The translations under genes and the position numbers were made by a program. Positions 34,529 to 43,065 of a DNA stretch of 53,172 nt are shown piece after piece (positions within the stretch are counted from its first letter, which is position 1; every line of letters starts with the position of its first letter). The stretch is from positions 2,105 through 55,276 of the forward strand of contig PKUO01000107.1 in the NCBI GenBank assembly GCA_002869585.1. Direction: 5' to 3'. This DNA comes from Sedimenticola sp. (GTDB lineage: Bacteria > Pseudomonadota > Gammaproteobacteria > Chromatiales > Chromatiaceae). The notes below the pieces were generated by a model. That model was not told where the DNA came from. It searched no databases and saw nothing but the letters and a program-made list of their open reading frames with translations.

Positions 34529-34909
34529 TTATTGCCGGGCCTGCTGCAACAGCTCTGACAATTTTACCTCATCGATCGGGTAATCCAGGGCGCCAAACAC
34601 CGCAAACCGCTACTGCAACTTGGCGAGACGCTGGCGATGGGTGGAATCGATAAAGACAATCACCTTGGTCACGTTCTGATAGCGTTGCAGTGTCGCGATC
34701 AGGGACTCCAGATTACTCATCCTGTCGCGCAGTTCCGGATCAAAATGAAACTCGGCAACCACCACCTCCGGCCGGTTCCTTTTCAGCCATGCCTGGGCCT
34801 TGCGCATGGAATGCACCTTCTCCACCTGGTAGCCGCAATCCCGGTACAGGGGTTCAAAGTTGGGGTATCCACCCAGTTCGACAATCATCAACAGTTGCGG
34901 CACAGACAT
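34529..34909 (-). pseudogene. Receiver-like protein gene interrupted by an in-frame TAG
   Basis: From the ATG at 34909 the frame encodes 99 residues (MSVPQLLMIVELGGYPNFEP onward) resembling a degenerate response-regulator receiver fold, then meets TAG at 34612-34610. The same frame continues after the stop for 26 sensible codons (RFAVFGALDYPIDEVKLSEL...) and ends at TAA 34531-34529. GALDYPID and KLSELL look like the last strand and helix of a receiver domain. A single base change from CAG or GAG would restore a 126-residue protein. It is either a recent nonsense mutation, a sequencing error or a read-through site. Confidence 0.7.
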
Positions 34910-35094
34910 CCCCTATCGTTCCTCATGGTTCACGGGCATGGCAAAGACCCACAACCATATGCCCTCTGTACCTCCTACAGCAAATAAGCCCCGGTGAATC
35001 AGCTAGAAATATTTTCTATGGTGAATCAGTCGCATTTGATCGATAGCCTTGCCATACTGGCTGAAAACCAAATCAACCGATGTGGAGCTGTACT

Positions 35095-35412
35095 ATGGAG
35101 TTGAACATCATCATCGATGATTACTCAATGAATCTGAATATACCGGATGACTTTATCAGCGCCTCCCAGGACTCCTTCGAACGACTTGATGCAAGCATGG
35201 CAGAGGGCGTTCAACTGGGGCAGGACTGGATCGAGCAGCCGGACGTGATTCAGCGCTGCCGAGCCGCCGCAGACAAGCTGCTAGCGGCCCTGGAGAGCCA
35301 CAATGAAGCACTGGCGATGCTCAGTGCCGGCTATATCGTCACCCGGATGCCCGGCACGAAACAGGTCAAAATCGATAACTCCGGGGAACCCAACGCCACA
35401 GTATTCGCCTAA
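35095..35412 (+). CDS. Small acidic protein of unknown function
   Basis: 105 residues from the ATG at 35095, with GGAG upstream; an in-frame start at 35080 is less likely. Soluble and mostly helical, beginning MELNIIIDDYSMNLNIPDDF and ending GEPNATVFA. No known domain is visible to me. Its stop overlaps the stop of the convergent 360-aa gene by four bases. The A/T-rich 185 bases upstream probably hold its promoter. Confidence 0.65.
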   Translation: MELNIIIDDYSMNLNIPDDFISASQDSFERLDASMAEGVQLGQDWIEQPDVIQRCRAAADKLLAALESHNEALAMLSAGYIVTRMPGTKQVKIDNSGEPNATVFA

Positions 35413-36491
35413 CCCGGTCCAACAGACGCGCATGCCGGTAATCCCGACTGCTTCCACGCCTTGACCAAATGGTTGATCGGTTCGGCCGCGTCGCCTCCGT
35501 ACTCACGGTGCAGCGCCAGCATTTTTTCAGCCAGCGACTGCCAGTTTGCCCGGCCTCTCCTGGCCGCCTCGGAAAAGACCGAGGCATCACCGGTCTCACG
35601 CCAGTGCTGGTAGTGGGTGAACATCTCGGAAGAGAGCTCCTTGCGCATGCCGGTGAGATTGCCCATGTAGAAATGGATCGAGGACTCGCGCCCCATCTCC
35701 TCCAGTACCGGGAGCGTCACCAGACAGTCGGCAAGATGATCCCTTACCGCCCGGGCGAATAATTCGGCGGGGGTGAATGCCAGATCCAGCAGCATCTCGT
35801 TCCAGGCATTACCAAACAGTTCTCCGGCCTGGCGTTCGCCCTGCTCATGCAACAGCACCAGCGCGAGTTCATCATTGGTCATCTCATCCAGTGACTCTTC
35901 CAGGTGGTTTTCAAAGTCATAACAGGCGAATGCCCGGCCCAAGGCGTTATCCGGCCGGCTCCAGCGCCAGCTCTCCAGCTTTTCCCAGAGGATGCGCCGC
36001 AGCGATTCCCAGCGCACGAAAATCAGCTTCCCCTGGTTCATCGCCGGTGGCGAGGCGAGATCCCGGGCCAGTTCACGTCCCGAGACCAGAACACCCTCGC
36101 TGCTGAATTTGTCGAGATGTTTGAGCTCACCAAGAAAAAAGTGTGGCCTGCCCGAGGTGCCCAGGCCACCGCTGTAGACATAACCCAAAGGATTCAGGGC
36201 CTGATTGATCTGGTCGACGGCAAACGGATCATAGCCGACCTGATCGATCCTGATGGGCTCAAAATCGGCCGACTCCAGTGACGCCCACAACGCTTCGCGC
36301 GCCGTCAGCCAGTCACCCAGTTCATCCTTGCCCAGTGAATCGGAAAATCCCAGCCCCCGTTCCCAGCGAAAATACTCGCGCATCTTCATCAGATAGGTGC
36401 ACAATCCATAATCACTACCGTGTCGGGCATCTGAGATGTGGCAATTGCGCTGGACCTGTTCCACTAACTGCTGAATATGTATCGGGCTCAC
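35409..36491 (-). CDS. Uncharacterised 360-residue protein
   Basis: Soluble protein with a characteristic start (NCHISDARHGSDYGLCTYLMKMREYFRWERGLGF) and tryptophan-rich middle (WESLRRILWEKLESWRWSR). It may belong to the uncharacterised Sfum_1244-type family of sulfur-metabolising bacteria, but that name is from memory and uncertain. His, Glu and Asp are frequent, so a metal site is possible, though no motif proves it. The start appears to be a GTG at 36491. It is transcribed against the 105-aa gene and divergently from the MoxR operon. Confidence 0.7.
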   Translation of the reverse strand: MSPIHIQQLVEQVQRNCHISDARHGSDYGLCTYLMKMREYFRWERGLGFSDSLGKDELGDWLTAREALWASLESADFEPIRIDQVGYDPFAVDQINQALNPLGYVYSGGLGTSGRPHFFLGELKHLDKFSSEGVLVSGRELARDLASPPAMNQGKLIFVRWESLRRILWEKLESWRWSRPDNALGRAFACYDFENHLEESLDEMTNDELALVLLHEQGERQAGELFGNAWNEMLLDLAFTPAELFARAVRDHLADCLVTLPVLEEMGRESSIHFYMGNLTGMRKELSSEMFTHYQHWRETGDASVFSEAARRGRANWQSLAEKMLALHREYGGDAAEPINHLVKAWKQSGLPACASVGPG

Positions 36492-36558
36492 AAGATTACC
36501 GCTCTATTTCTCAGGTTTATCACTGTTCTATCCTAGGTGTTTTCCGAGTAAAATCCTA

Positions 36559-36567
36559 TGTTATTCT
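36559..36567 (+). promoter_or_regulatory. Candidate extended -10 promoter for the MoxR/VWA operon
   Basis: TGTTATTCT fits an extended -10 element (TG, one base, TATTCT) and lies about 70 bases before the GTG start at 36638. No good -35 hexamer is present 17 bases upstream. A weak candidate only. Confidence 0.25.
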
Positions 36568-36637
36568 AAGTTACCATGCTCACCGGAAACACCAACCCGG
36601 TGAAATTTACGGTTTAAGCATAGTTCAGGAGTCGAAA

Positions 36638-37192
36638 GTGGCAGTACGTATCAAAAGCCAATGGCATGATGAGGATTCAACCCGTACCCTGGAAGAGATC
36701 GGCGGCGCAATAGCGTACAACGCCTGGAAACTTGCCCTGGACAAGGCGGTCACCCTGCACGGTGAGCACTTTGTCTACGAGAACGACGGGCAGCGTCTGG
36801 CGGTCATCGCTGAGTACCTGATCTTCCTGGCCCAGGTGGTCGATCGTCTGACCAGCGCCATGCTGGAGGATGATGAGCGTAGAACGCTGATCACTGCACT
36901 GGTGCTGAAAATGGCGGATCATATGGACGAGAATGCCCAGTCACTGCTGGGTGATTCCGATCACCGCTCCGCCTTCATCGAGCGCTTTAACCTGCGTTCA
37001 GGCGAATATGCCGAATTCAGCATCACCGATGACGGCCCGAGTTACCCCTTCCTGCGCCATCTGGGATATGAGATACAGCAGGTGATGGGCGACAGCCAGG
37101 AGAATCGCTGGGTCATCGACCAGGTCATGGACATGGATGGCCCGGAGGTGTTCAAGCAGATGAAACGCATCGTACGCAACCTGTTCATGTAA
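36638..37192 (+). CDS. Uncharacterised helical protein at the head of the MoxR/VWA operon
   Basis: 184 residues from a GTG at 36638 with AGGAG upstream. The frame is open 360 bases further upstream, but that stretch overlaps the divergent gene and is a shadow. The protein is helical and begins MAVRIKSQWHDEDSTRTLEEIGG; no membrane segment, cysteine or known motif is seen. It is 36 bases before the MoxR gene and probably encodes a partner of that ATPase/VWA pair. Confidence 0.75.
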   Translation: MAVRIKSQWHDEDSTRTLEEIGGAIAYNAWKLALDKAVTLHGEHFVYENDGQRLAVIAEYLIFLAQVVDRLTSAMLEDDERRTLITALVLKMADHMDENAQSLLGDSDHRSAFIERFNLRSGEYAEFSITDDGPSYPFLRHLGYEIQQVMGDSQENRWVIDQVMDMDGPEVFKQMKRIVRNLFM

Positions 37193-37228
37193 CCCGTCAA
37201 TCCAATAATCAAGCAGTAGGAAGTTATC

Positions 37229-38272
37229 ATGCGCCCAGCTCAACTCATGACCGTCCTGGAACGTGAATTCAACAGCACCCGGGAAGGTCATCACACCCCG
37301 GTGATGCTCTGGGGTCCTCCGGGGGTGGGTAAATCGCAGATGGTGGCCCAGGTCGGCGCGAAGCACCAGGTACCGGTGATCGATATCCGTCTGTCACAGA
37401 TGGAGCCGAGCGACCTGCGCGGTATACCCTTTCGTAACAATGACCGGGTTGAGTGGGCAATACCCGCCCTGCTGCCCGACGAGCAGCGCCACGGGATGCG
37501 CGGCATCCTGTTTCTGGATGAGATCAACGCCGCCCCGCCAGCGGTCTCCGCAGCGGCCTATCAGTTGATCCTCGATCGTCGCCTGGGTGAATACCAGGTG
37601 CCTGGCGGCTGGGCCATCTTCGCCGCCGGCAACCGCCAGGGGGATCGGGGGGTGACCTACTCCATGCCCGCACCGCTGGCCAACCGCTTTTCCCACTTCG
37701 AGGTGGAGACCAACCTGGATGACTGGGTGATGTGGGCCTACCGCAACAACATTGACGAGCGCATCATCGCCTTCCTGCGGTTTCGCCCGGAACTGCTGTT
37801 CGATTTCGATCCCGCGCACAACCCGGTGGCCTTCCCCTCGCCCCGTTCCTGGGAGTTCGCCCACCGCGGGCTGTACAAGTTCATCGATCACCCGCAGCTG
37901 TTGCAGGGCACCCTGCAGGCCTGTGTCGGGCCGGCCGCCGGTATCGAGTTGCATGCCTTCGTCAACAGCCTGGATGAGATGCCGGATCTGGACGCCATCA
38001 TCGCCGGCGAAGAGGCCAGCGTCCCGGAAGAGATCGATCTGCAGTATGCGGTTGCCGCTGCCTTGGTGGGACGTGCCATCCGCGCCCAGGAGACACCCGA
38101 TTCCAGCGCCGTCATCGGTCATATTCTCGACTATGCCGGACGTTTTCCCCAGCGCGAGATGGGCGTCATGCTGGTCTCGGATATGCACCGCGCCATTGGC
38201 AACCCGGTGTTCGAGGTGCCGCAGTTCGCCAACTGGGCAAAGGCCATTTCCGATGTGATGCTGTTCGAATAG
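37229..38272 (+). CDS. MoxR-family AAA+ ATPase
   Basis: 347 residues. Walker A GPPGVGKS at 29-36, Walker B LFLDEIN at 94-100, a sensor region (FAAGNRQGDRGVTYSMPAPLANRF) and a helical lid typical of MoxR. AGGAAG precedes the ATG. MoxR ATPases act with VWA-domain partners as metal- or cofactor-insertion chaperones, as in CbbQ/CbbO and NorQ/NorD. The gene for a VWA partner follows after 14 bases. The client is unknown; sulfur enzymes nearby are candidates by position only. Confidence 0.92.
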   Translation: MRPAQLMTVLEREFNSTREGHHTPVMLWGPPGVGKSQMVAQVGAKHQVPVIDIRLSQMEPSDLRGIPFRNNDRVEWAIPALLPDEQRHGMRGILFLDEINAAPPAVSAAAYQLILDRRLGEYQVPGGWAIFAAGNRQGDRGVTYSMPAPLANRFSHFEVETNLDDWVMWAYRNNIDERIIAFLRFRPELLFDFDPAHNPVAFPSPRSWEFAHRGLYKFIDHPQLLQGTLQACVGPAAGIELHAFVNSLDEMPDLDAIIAGEEASVPEEIDLQYAVAAALVGRAIRAQETPDSSAVIGHILDYAGRFPQREMGVMLVSDMHRAIGNPVFEVPQFANWAKAISDVMLFE

Positions 38273-38286
38273 CGGGGAGTGCAGTT

Positions 38287-39531
38287 TTGAGCGCAAAACC
38301 GGTTGAAACCAAGCTGGCGGCGGCACGCACCAAGCTGATCCTGGACAAGCCCTTCCTTGGCGCCCTGGTGCTGCGCCTGCCCATGGAGGCTGCAGATCCG
38401 CAGTGGTGCCGGACCACCGCCATCGATGCGCGTAAATTCTATTACAACGAAGAGTTCATCGATGCGCTGACCCTGGATGAGACCCAGTTCATGCTGGCCC
38501 ATGAGGCGCTGCACTGCGCCCTCTCCCACTTTGCCCGGCGCCAGCACCGGCTCAAACACCTCTGGGATCTCGCCTGCGACTACGCCATCAACCCGCTGCT
38601 GGTCGATGACGGGCTCACACCCCCACCCGGTTCCCTGATGATGGATCTGTTCCACGGCATGACCGCCGAGGAGATCTATCCCATGCTGGAGGACAACCCG
38701 GACAAGGAGACCCTGGACACCCATGCCTACGACCAGGACAACGACAAGGGCAGCGGTTCGGGTAAAACCGAAAAGGATCTGCCGCCACGCGACCAGGAGA
38801 CGCCCCCGCCCTCAAGAGGCGAGCAGAGCGACGGCAACCCGGGACAGCCCGATGAACAGCAGCAAGCCGGTGCCTCGGCGCCCCCGCCGTTGAGCCCGGA
38901 TGAACGGGAGACGCTGAACATACAGTGGCAGCAACGCATGGCTGGCGCCGCCCAGCAGGCGATGCAGGTAGGGAAACTGGGTGGTTCCCTGGCGCGCATG
39001 ATCGACCATCTGCTGCAACCGCAACTGCCCTGGCGCATGTTGTTGGCCCGCTATCTGAGCAACAGTGCACGGGATGACTACAGCTACATGCGCCCCTCAC
39101 GCCGGGAGGGGGATTACATCCTGCCCAGCCTGCGCAGCCACCAGATAGATCTGGTGGTGGCGCTGGATACCAGCGGTTCGGTCAAGGATCGGGAATTTGC
39201 CGAGTTCGTCGCCGAAATCAATGCCCTGAAAGGCCAACTCCGGGCCAGGGTAACGTTGCTCGCCTGTGACGCCGCACTCGCCGAGGGAGCCCCCTGGGTC
39301 TTCGAGCCCTGGGAGGAGTTCCGCCTGCCAGACGCCTTCAAGGGCGGCGGCGGCACCAGCTTCACACCGGTCTTCGACTGGGTTGAGCAACAGGCGATGC
39401 ATCCGCAGTCCCTGATCTATTTCACCGATGCCGAAGGCGAATTTCCCGAGCAGGAGCCGGCCTATCCGGTACTCTGGTTGATCAAGGGAAAAAATCCGGT
39501 ACCCTGGGGACAGCGCATCCAATTAAACTAG
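38287..39531 (+). CDS. VWA-like protein with an N-terminal HExxH domain
   Basis: 414 residues from a TTG at 38287 (MSAKPVETK) with GGGGAG upstream. The N-terminal domain (DUF2201 type) has HEALH at 72-76, a zinc-peptidase-like motif. A Pro/Gln-rich acidic linker (about 150-205) follows, then a VWA-like domain with the MIDAS start DTSGS at 294-298 and GGGGTSF further on. This is the usual partner of MoxR ATPases. No signal peptide, so cytoplasmic. It may be an inactive protease used for binding; that cannot be read from sequence. Confidence 0.88.
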   Translation: MSAKPVETKLAAARTKLILDKPFLGALVLRLPMEAADPQWCRTTAIDARKFYYNEEFIDALTLDETQFMLAHEALHCALSHFARRQHRLKHLWDLACDYAINPLLVDDGLTPPPGSLMMDLFHGMTAEEIYPMLEDNPDKETLDTHAYDQDNDKGSGSGKTEKDLPPRDQETPPPSRGEQSDGNPGQPDEQQQAGASAPPPLSPDERETLNIQWQQRMAGAAQQAMQVGKLGGSLARMIDHLLQPQLPWRMLLARYLSNSARDDYSYMRPSRREGDYILPSLRSHQIDLVVALDTSGSVKDREFAEFVAEINALKGQLRARVTLLACDAALAEGAPWVFEPWEEFRLPDAFKGGGGTSFTPVFDWVEQQAMHPQSLIYFTDAEGEFPEQEPAYPVLWLIKGKNPVPWGQRIQLN

Positions 39532-39586
39532 TGTAAAACAGCCCCTAACACAGGAACTTTTACCGCCCGTCCCGGTCTTTTAAACC

Positions 39587-41080
39587 ATGCAGTCAATGAT
39601 GTTTTCTCCAGACAACCTCTCCAAGTCCCTGATCCGCGTCATGGCCTTCCTGCTGTTTATCAGCAGCATCCTGCCCGTGACCCAGGCCAATGAGATCCAG
39701 CTGCCGGAAATTGGTGACCCCTCCGGTGGCGTGATCACCCCGGCCGAGGAGCGCCGTCTGGGACAGGCCTTCATGCGCAGCATCCGCAGCAGCATGGAGG
39801 TGATCAACGACCCGCTCATGTCCAACTACATCGAATCCCTGGGCAACCGTCTGGTCTCCGGCAACTCCCTGGCCAGCCAGCCCTACAGCTTTTTTCTGAT
39901 CAGCGACTCCCAGGTCAACGCCTTTGCCGGCCCTGGAGGCTACATCGGCGTCTATACCGGGCTGATCACCACCACCCAGTCCGAGAGCGAACTGGCCTCG
40001 GTGATCGCCCATGAAATCGCCCATGTCTCCCAGAAACATCTGGTGCGCACCTTTGACGCGGTCAATCGCATGAGTCTGCCGGCCGCCGCGCTGATTCTCG
40101 CGGCGCTGGTGGTGGGCGCCGCCGCGAAGAGTCCGGATGCGGCCATGGCAGCCGCCACCGGCATCCAGGCGGGGCTGATTCAGCAGCAAATCAATTTCAC
40201 CCGCGCCCATGAGGAGGAGGCCGACCGGATCGGTATCCAGATCCTGGCCGATTCTGATTTCGACTCCCGCGCCATGCCGGTGTTCTTCGCGCGCATGGGC
40301 AAGGCGACCCAGATCTACGACAGCGGAAAAATTCCTGAATTTCTGCGCACCCACCCGGTGACCACGGACCGCATCGCCGACTCCTTTGCACGCGCCGAGG
40401 AGTATCCCTACCGCCAGCGGGCCGACAGCCTTGAATACCACCTGCTGCGGGCCAAATTACGGGTTGCCGCAATCGGCAACACCCGCGAGGCGGTCACGGA
40501 GTTCAGAAAGGCCCTGGAAGATGGCCGTTACCGCAATGAGGAGGGGCAGCGTTACGGTCTGGTGCTCGCCCTGATCAACAACAGACAATACCCCGAGGCG
40601 GAAAAGGAACTGAAGATTCTGCTCGAGTCCTATCCGGAGCAGATCGCCTTCCAGGTAGCCCAGGCGCAATTGGCGCAGCAAACCGGCCAGCCCGGTCGCG
40701 CTGTGAGCATCCTGACCGACAGCATGAAAAAGAATCCGGGCAACTACCCGCTCTCCATCTATCTGGCCGAGGCGCTACTCAGCCAGGGCCGCCCGGCTGA
40801 GGCCATCCCCCTGCTGGAAAAACAGTTGGAGGGTCGTCCCGATGACATCCGCATCTACCAGTTGCTGGCGCGCGCCGCCGGGGATTCGGGCAAAACCAGC
40901 CTGGGCCATGAATACCTTGCCGAGTTCTACTACAACTCCGGCAATCTCCAATCAGCCCAGCAGCAACTGGAAATCGCCCTGAAAGGCAAAGACCTGAGCT
41001 ATTACCAGAGCGCAAAAATGGCGGCGCGGCTGAAACAGATCAGACAGGAACTGATCGAGCAGAAAAAACGTGAGCAATAG
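39587..41080 (+). CDS. bepA: Periplasmic M48 metalloprotease/chaperone BepA
   Basis: 497 residues, close to E. coli BepA. A signal peptide (VMAFLLFISSILPVTQA) leads to an M48 domain with HEIAH at 142-146 and EEEADRIG as third-ligand region, then C-terminal TPR repeats from about 310 to 490. BepA assists LptD assembly and degrades misfolded outer-membrane proteins. Several ATGs occur near the start; the first is taken. It is co-directional with soxYZ but separated by 171 bases. Confidence 0.93.
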   Translation: MQSMMFSPDNLSKSLIRVMAFLLFISSILPVTQANEIQLPEIGDPSGGVITPAEERRLGQAFMRSIRSSMEVINDPLMSNYIESLGNRLVSGNSLASQPYSFFLISDSQVNAFAGPGGYIGVYTGLITTTQSESELASVIAHEIAHVSQKHLVRTFDAVNRMSLPAAALILAALVVGAAAKSPDAAMAAATGIQAGLIQQQINFTRAHEEEADRIGIQILADSDFDSRAMPVFFARMGKATQIYDSGKIPEFLRTHPVTTDRIADSFARAEEYPYRQRADSLEYHLLRAKLRVAAIGNTREAVTEFRKALEDGRYRNEEGQRYGLVLALINNRQYPEAEKELKILLESYPEQIAFQVAQAQLAQQTGQPGRAVSILTDSMKKNPGNYPLSIYLAEALLSQGRPAEAIPLLEKQLEGRPDDIRIYQLLARAAGDSGKTSLGHEYLAEFYYNSGNLQSAQQQLEIALKGKDLSYYQSAKMAARLKQIRQELIEQKKREQ

Positions 41081-41118
41081 ACACGGCATAATCCGCAGTG
41101 CGTCGGGCAGGGCATACT

Positions 41119-41146
41119 TTGTTAACGCCCGGCCATCGGGTATGCT
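41119..41146 (+). promoter_or_regulatory. Weak promoter candidate upstream of soxY
   Basis: TTGTTA and TATGCT are spaced by 16 bases, about 105 bases before soxY. Each matches four of six consensus positions, so this is only a candidate for a sigma-70 promoter. Confidence 0.2.
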
Positions 41147-41251
41147 TAGTGCCACCGAAGAGCAAGATATAACAGACTATCCCTGTCAAATGCTGGCATT
41201 TACAACCAGCATACGGCGTAGATTTAATACTCTCATCCAAAGGAGACAATA

Positions 41252-41728
41252 ATGGATACAAACATGAAACGCAGAATCTTCCTGAAAGGTTCCCTGGCCG
41301 CCAGCGCCATTGGCGTTGCACTGGGTGCCGGCCTGCTGGCCCCCAAGGCAGTTCTCGCCGCCTGGTCGGAAGCGGCTTTCACCGCCAAGAAAATGCCTGA
41401 CGCGCTGAATGCCCTGTTCGGTACCGACATGCTCGAAGAGAGCGGCAGTATCGCCATCAAGGCCCCTGACATCGCGGAAAATGGCGCGGTTGTGCCGATT
41501 ACTGTCTCGGCCGAAATGGCTAATGTCGAGTCGATCTCGATCATCGCCGCAAATAATCCGGTTCAAATGATCGCCAGTTTCAACCTCGGTGAAGGTGGCG
41601 TACCGTTTGTTTCCACCCGTATCAAAATGGGCAAGAGCGGTGACGTTGTGGCTGTCATCAAGGCCGATGGCAAGCTCTATACCGCCAAGAAGGGCGTGAA
41701 AGTGACCATTGGTGGTTGTGGCGGTTAA
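41252..41728 (+). CDS. soxY: SoxY, sulfur-carrier subunit
   Basis: 158 residues. A Tat signal (RRIFLKG with a hydrophobic stretch, ending KAVLA) is followed by the SoxY domain and the C-terminal swinging arm VTIGGCGG with Cys156, which binds the sulfur substrate. AGGAGA precedes the ATG. With SoxZ it carries thiosulfate-derived sulfur in the periplasm. The other sox genes (soxXA, soxB, soxCD) are not in the window. Confidence 0.97.
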   Translation: MDTNMKRRIFLKGSLAASAIGVALGAGLLAPKAVLAAWSEAAFTAKKMPDALNALFGTDMLEESGSIAIKAPDIAENGAVVPITVSAEMANVESISIIAANNPVQMIASFNLGEGGVPFVSTRIKMGKSGDVVAVIKADGKLYTAKKGVKVTIGGCGG

Positions 41729-41803
41729 TACCGGTCTGTCAACCGCAGGGTACAAGCTGCGACAGACGTTACATCCGAACTGAATTATTTGAGGTAGACA
41801 GAC

Positions 41804-42121
41804 ATGGCAAGCACTTCCATTAAAATACGCGCAAAACTGGCCGATGACGAAGTCACGGTAAAGGCCCTGATGACCCACCCGATGGAGTCAGGCACCCGCA
41901 AGGATTCCAAAACCGGCGAACTGGTTCCCGCCCATTATATCCAGGAAGTAAAATGCGACCTGGGTGGTAAGAACGTAATGACCGCCTACTGGAATGGCGG
42001 CGTTTCAAAAAACCCTTACCTGTCATTCAAGTTCACCGGCGCCAGCAAGGGCGACAAAATGACCCTGACCTGGGTGTACAATAAAGGCGAAAGCGAATCT
42101 GGCGAAGCCGAGATCAGCTAA
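41804..42121 (+). CDS. soxZ: SoxZ, partner of SoxY
   Basis: 105 residues of the SoxZ family (SIKIRAKLADDEVTVKALMTHPMESG, then AYWNGGVSKNPYLSF). It lacks its own signal peptide, as normal, and is exported bound to SoxY. TTGAGGTAG lies before the ATG, 75 bases after soxY. A strong terminator follows, so soxYZ forms a closed two-gene unit. Confidence 0.97.
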   Translation: MASTSIKIRAKLADDEVTVKALMTHPMESGTRKDSKTGELVPAHYIQEVKCDLGGKNVMTAYWNGGVSKNPYLSFKFTGASKGDKMTLTWVYNKGESESGEAEIS

Positions 42122-42146
42122 CAGCCCACAATACCGTCCCTGACTG

Positions 42147-42178
42147 AAAAAGCCCGTGAACGTCACGGGCTTTTTCTT
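42147..42178. terminator. Bidirectional terminator after soxZ
   Basis: An 8-bp stem (GCCCGTGA with TCACGGGC) and 3-base loop is flanked by AAAAA and TTTTTC, so it ends soxYZ on the plus strand and the 288-aa gene on the minus strand. Confidence 0.9.
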
Positions 42179-42198
42179 TTGCAACAAACGTTTCGAGA

Positions 42199-43065
42199 CT
42201 ATTTAAGATCATTCTCATCGAAATCCAGGGCGTCGCCGAACTCCTCATCCAGAGCAGCAAGGTCCGCATCGAGATCATCCGCCATTTGTGCCAGATCATC
42301 CCCACCCGGCTCTTCGGCGTGGATATCGGTATCAAGATCGGCAACCAGGGTCTCATCCAGCTCAGACACCGGCGGCGATGTCTCTTCCGGGATCACGTCA
42401 TCCAGCAGGATCTCCTGATCGGAATCGAGGGGATCAACCGCTGATTCATCGGTTTCAGCCTTGGCCTCATCCACAACCGGCTCGGGCTGTTTTGCCGCCT
42501 CGGGTTCTGCTGTGGTCTGCACGGAGTCCACGGCAAACATCGCCGAATATTCATTGAGCATGCGCGCCATGGTCTCCATGGTGATTCCCAGTTCCTCAGA
42601 GAGTCGCTCGTTTTCATCATGCAGACGCTGCAACTCTTCACTCTGGTCGCCTTGTGCAACACTGTCGCCGCTCCCGACCGGTTGCGAACCGCTTTCCAGC
42701 TCAAGCGATCGGTAGGGTGCCACGGCCGCTTCAAAGTCCACATTGAGATTGGGCAGAGTGAGCGTGTCACGATTGAGGTAAATCTTCATAAAGGTCTGGT
42801 AGAACAACCGCTCCTCGCGACTGATCTTTTTTGCAGCCGCCTCGGCTGCATCGGCAGAGAGGCCAAAACGGCTGGTCAGGATATTCTGTGTCTCAAGCAG
42901 TCGGCGCGGATCATCCTTTTTGATGCTCTCGACCAGGCTTTGCGCGGCCATGCGGTCTTTGCGCTTGTTGCGCAGGGCTTTGATAAAAAACAGAACCGAG
43001 ACAACCGTTGTCAGCAGTAACAACTCAACCAGGATCATCAACCATAGGGTACTGACTTCTATCAT
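42199..43065 (-). CDS. Membrane-anchored acidic protein of unknown function
   Basis: 288 residues. One N-terminal membrane segment (LWLMILVELLLLTTVVSVLFF) is followed by a basic stretch, a coiled-coil-like region (LQRLHDENERLSEEL) and a long strongly acidic tail (Asp/Glu about residues 200-288). No enzymatic motif. Its start overlaps the stop of the VWA gene by four bases (ATGA), so the two are coupled and likely interact in the inner membrane. Confidence 0.75.
   Translation of the reverse strand: MIEVSTLWLMILVELLLLTTVVSVLFFIKALRNKRKDRMAAQSLVESIKKDDPRRLLETQNILTSRFGLSADAAEAAAKKISREERLFYQTFMKIYLNRDTLTLPNLNVDFEAAVAPYRSLELESGSQPVGSGDSVAQGDQSEELQRLHDENERLSEELGITMETMARMLNEYSAMFAVDSVQTTAEPEAAKQPEPVVDEAKAETDESAVDPLDSDQEILLDDVIPEETSPPVSELDETLVADLDTDIHAEEPGGDDLAQMADDLDADLAALDEEFGDALDFDENDLK

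Noticed and set aside
34610-34612. TAG as a pyrrolysine codon
   Set aside because: No pyl genes are visible and the host appears to be a gammaproteobacterium using TAG as a stop; a nonsense mutation is simpler.
32579-36637. Possible CRISPR array to accompany the Cas6-like gene
   Set aside because: I looked for regularly spaced 25-37-base repeats around the gene and through the window and saw none.
39593-40441. Minus-strand open frame of 282 codons opposite bepA
   Set aside because: Shadow of bepA, whose HEIAH motif and TPR repeats are unambiguous.
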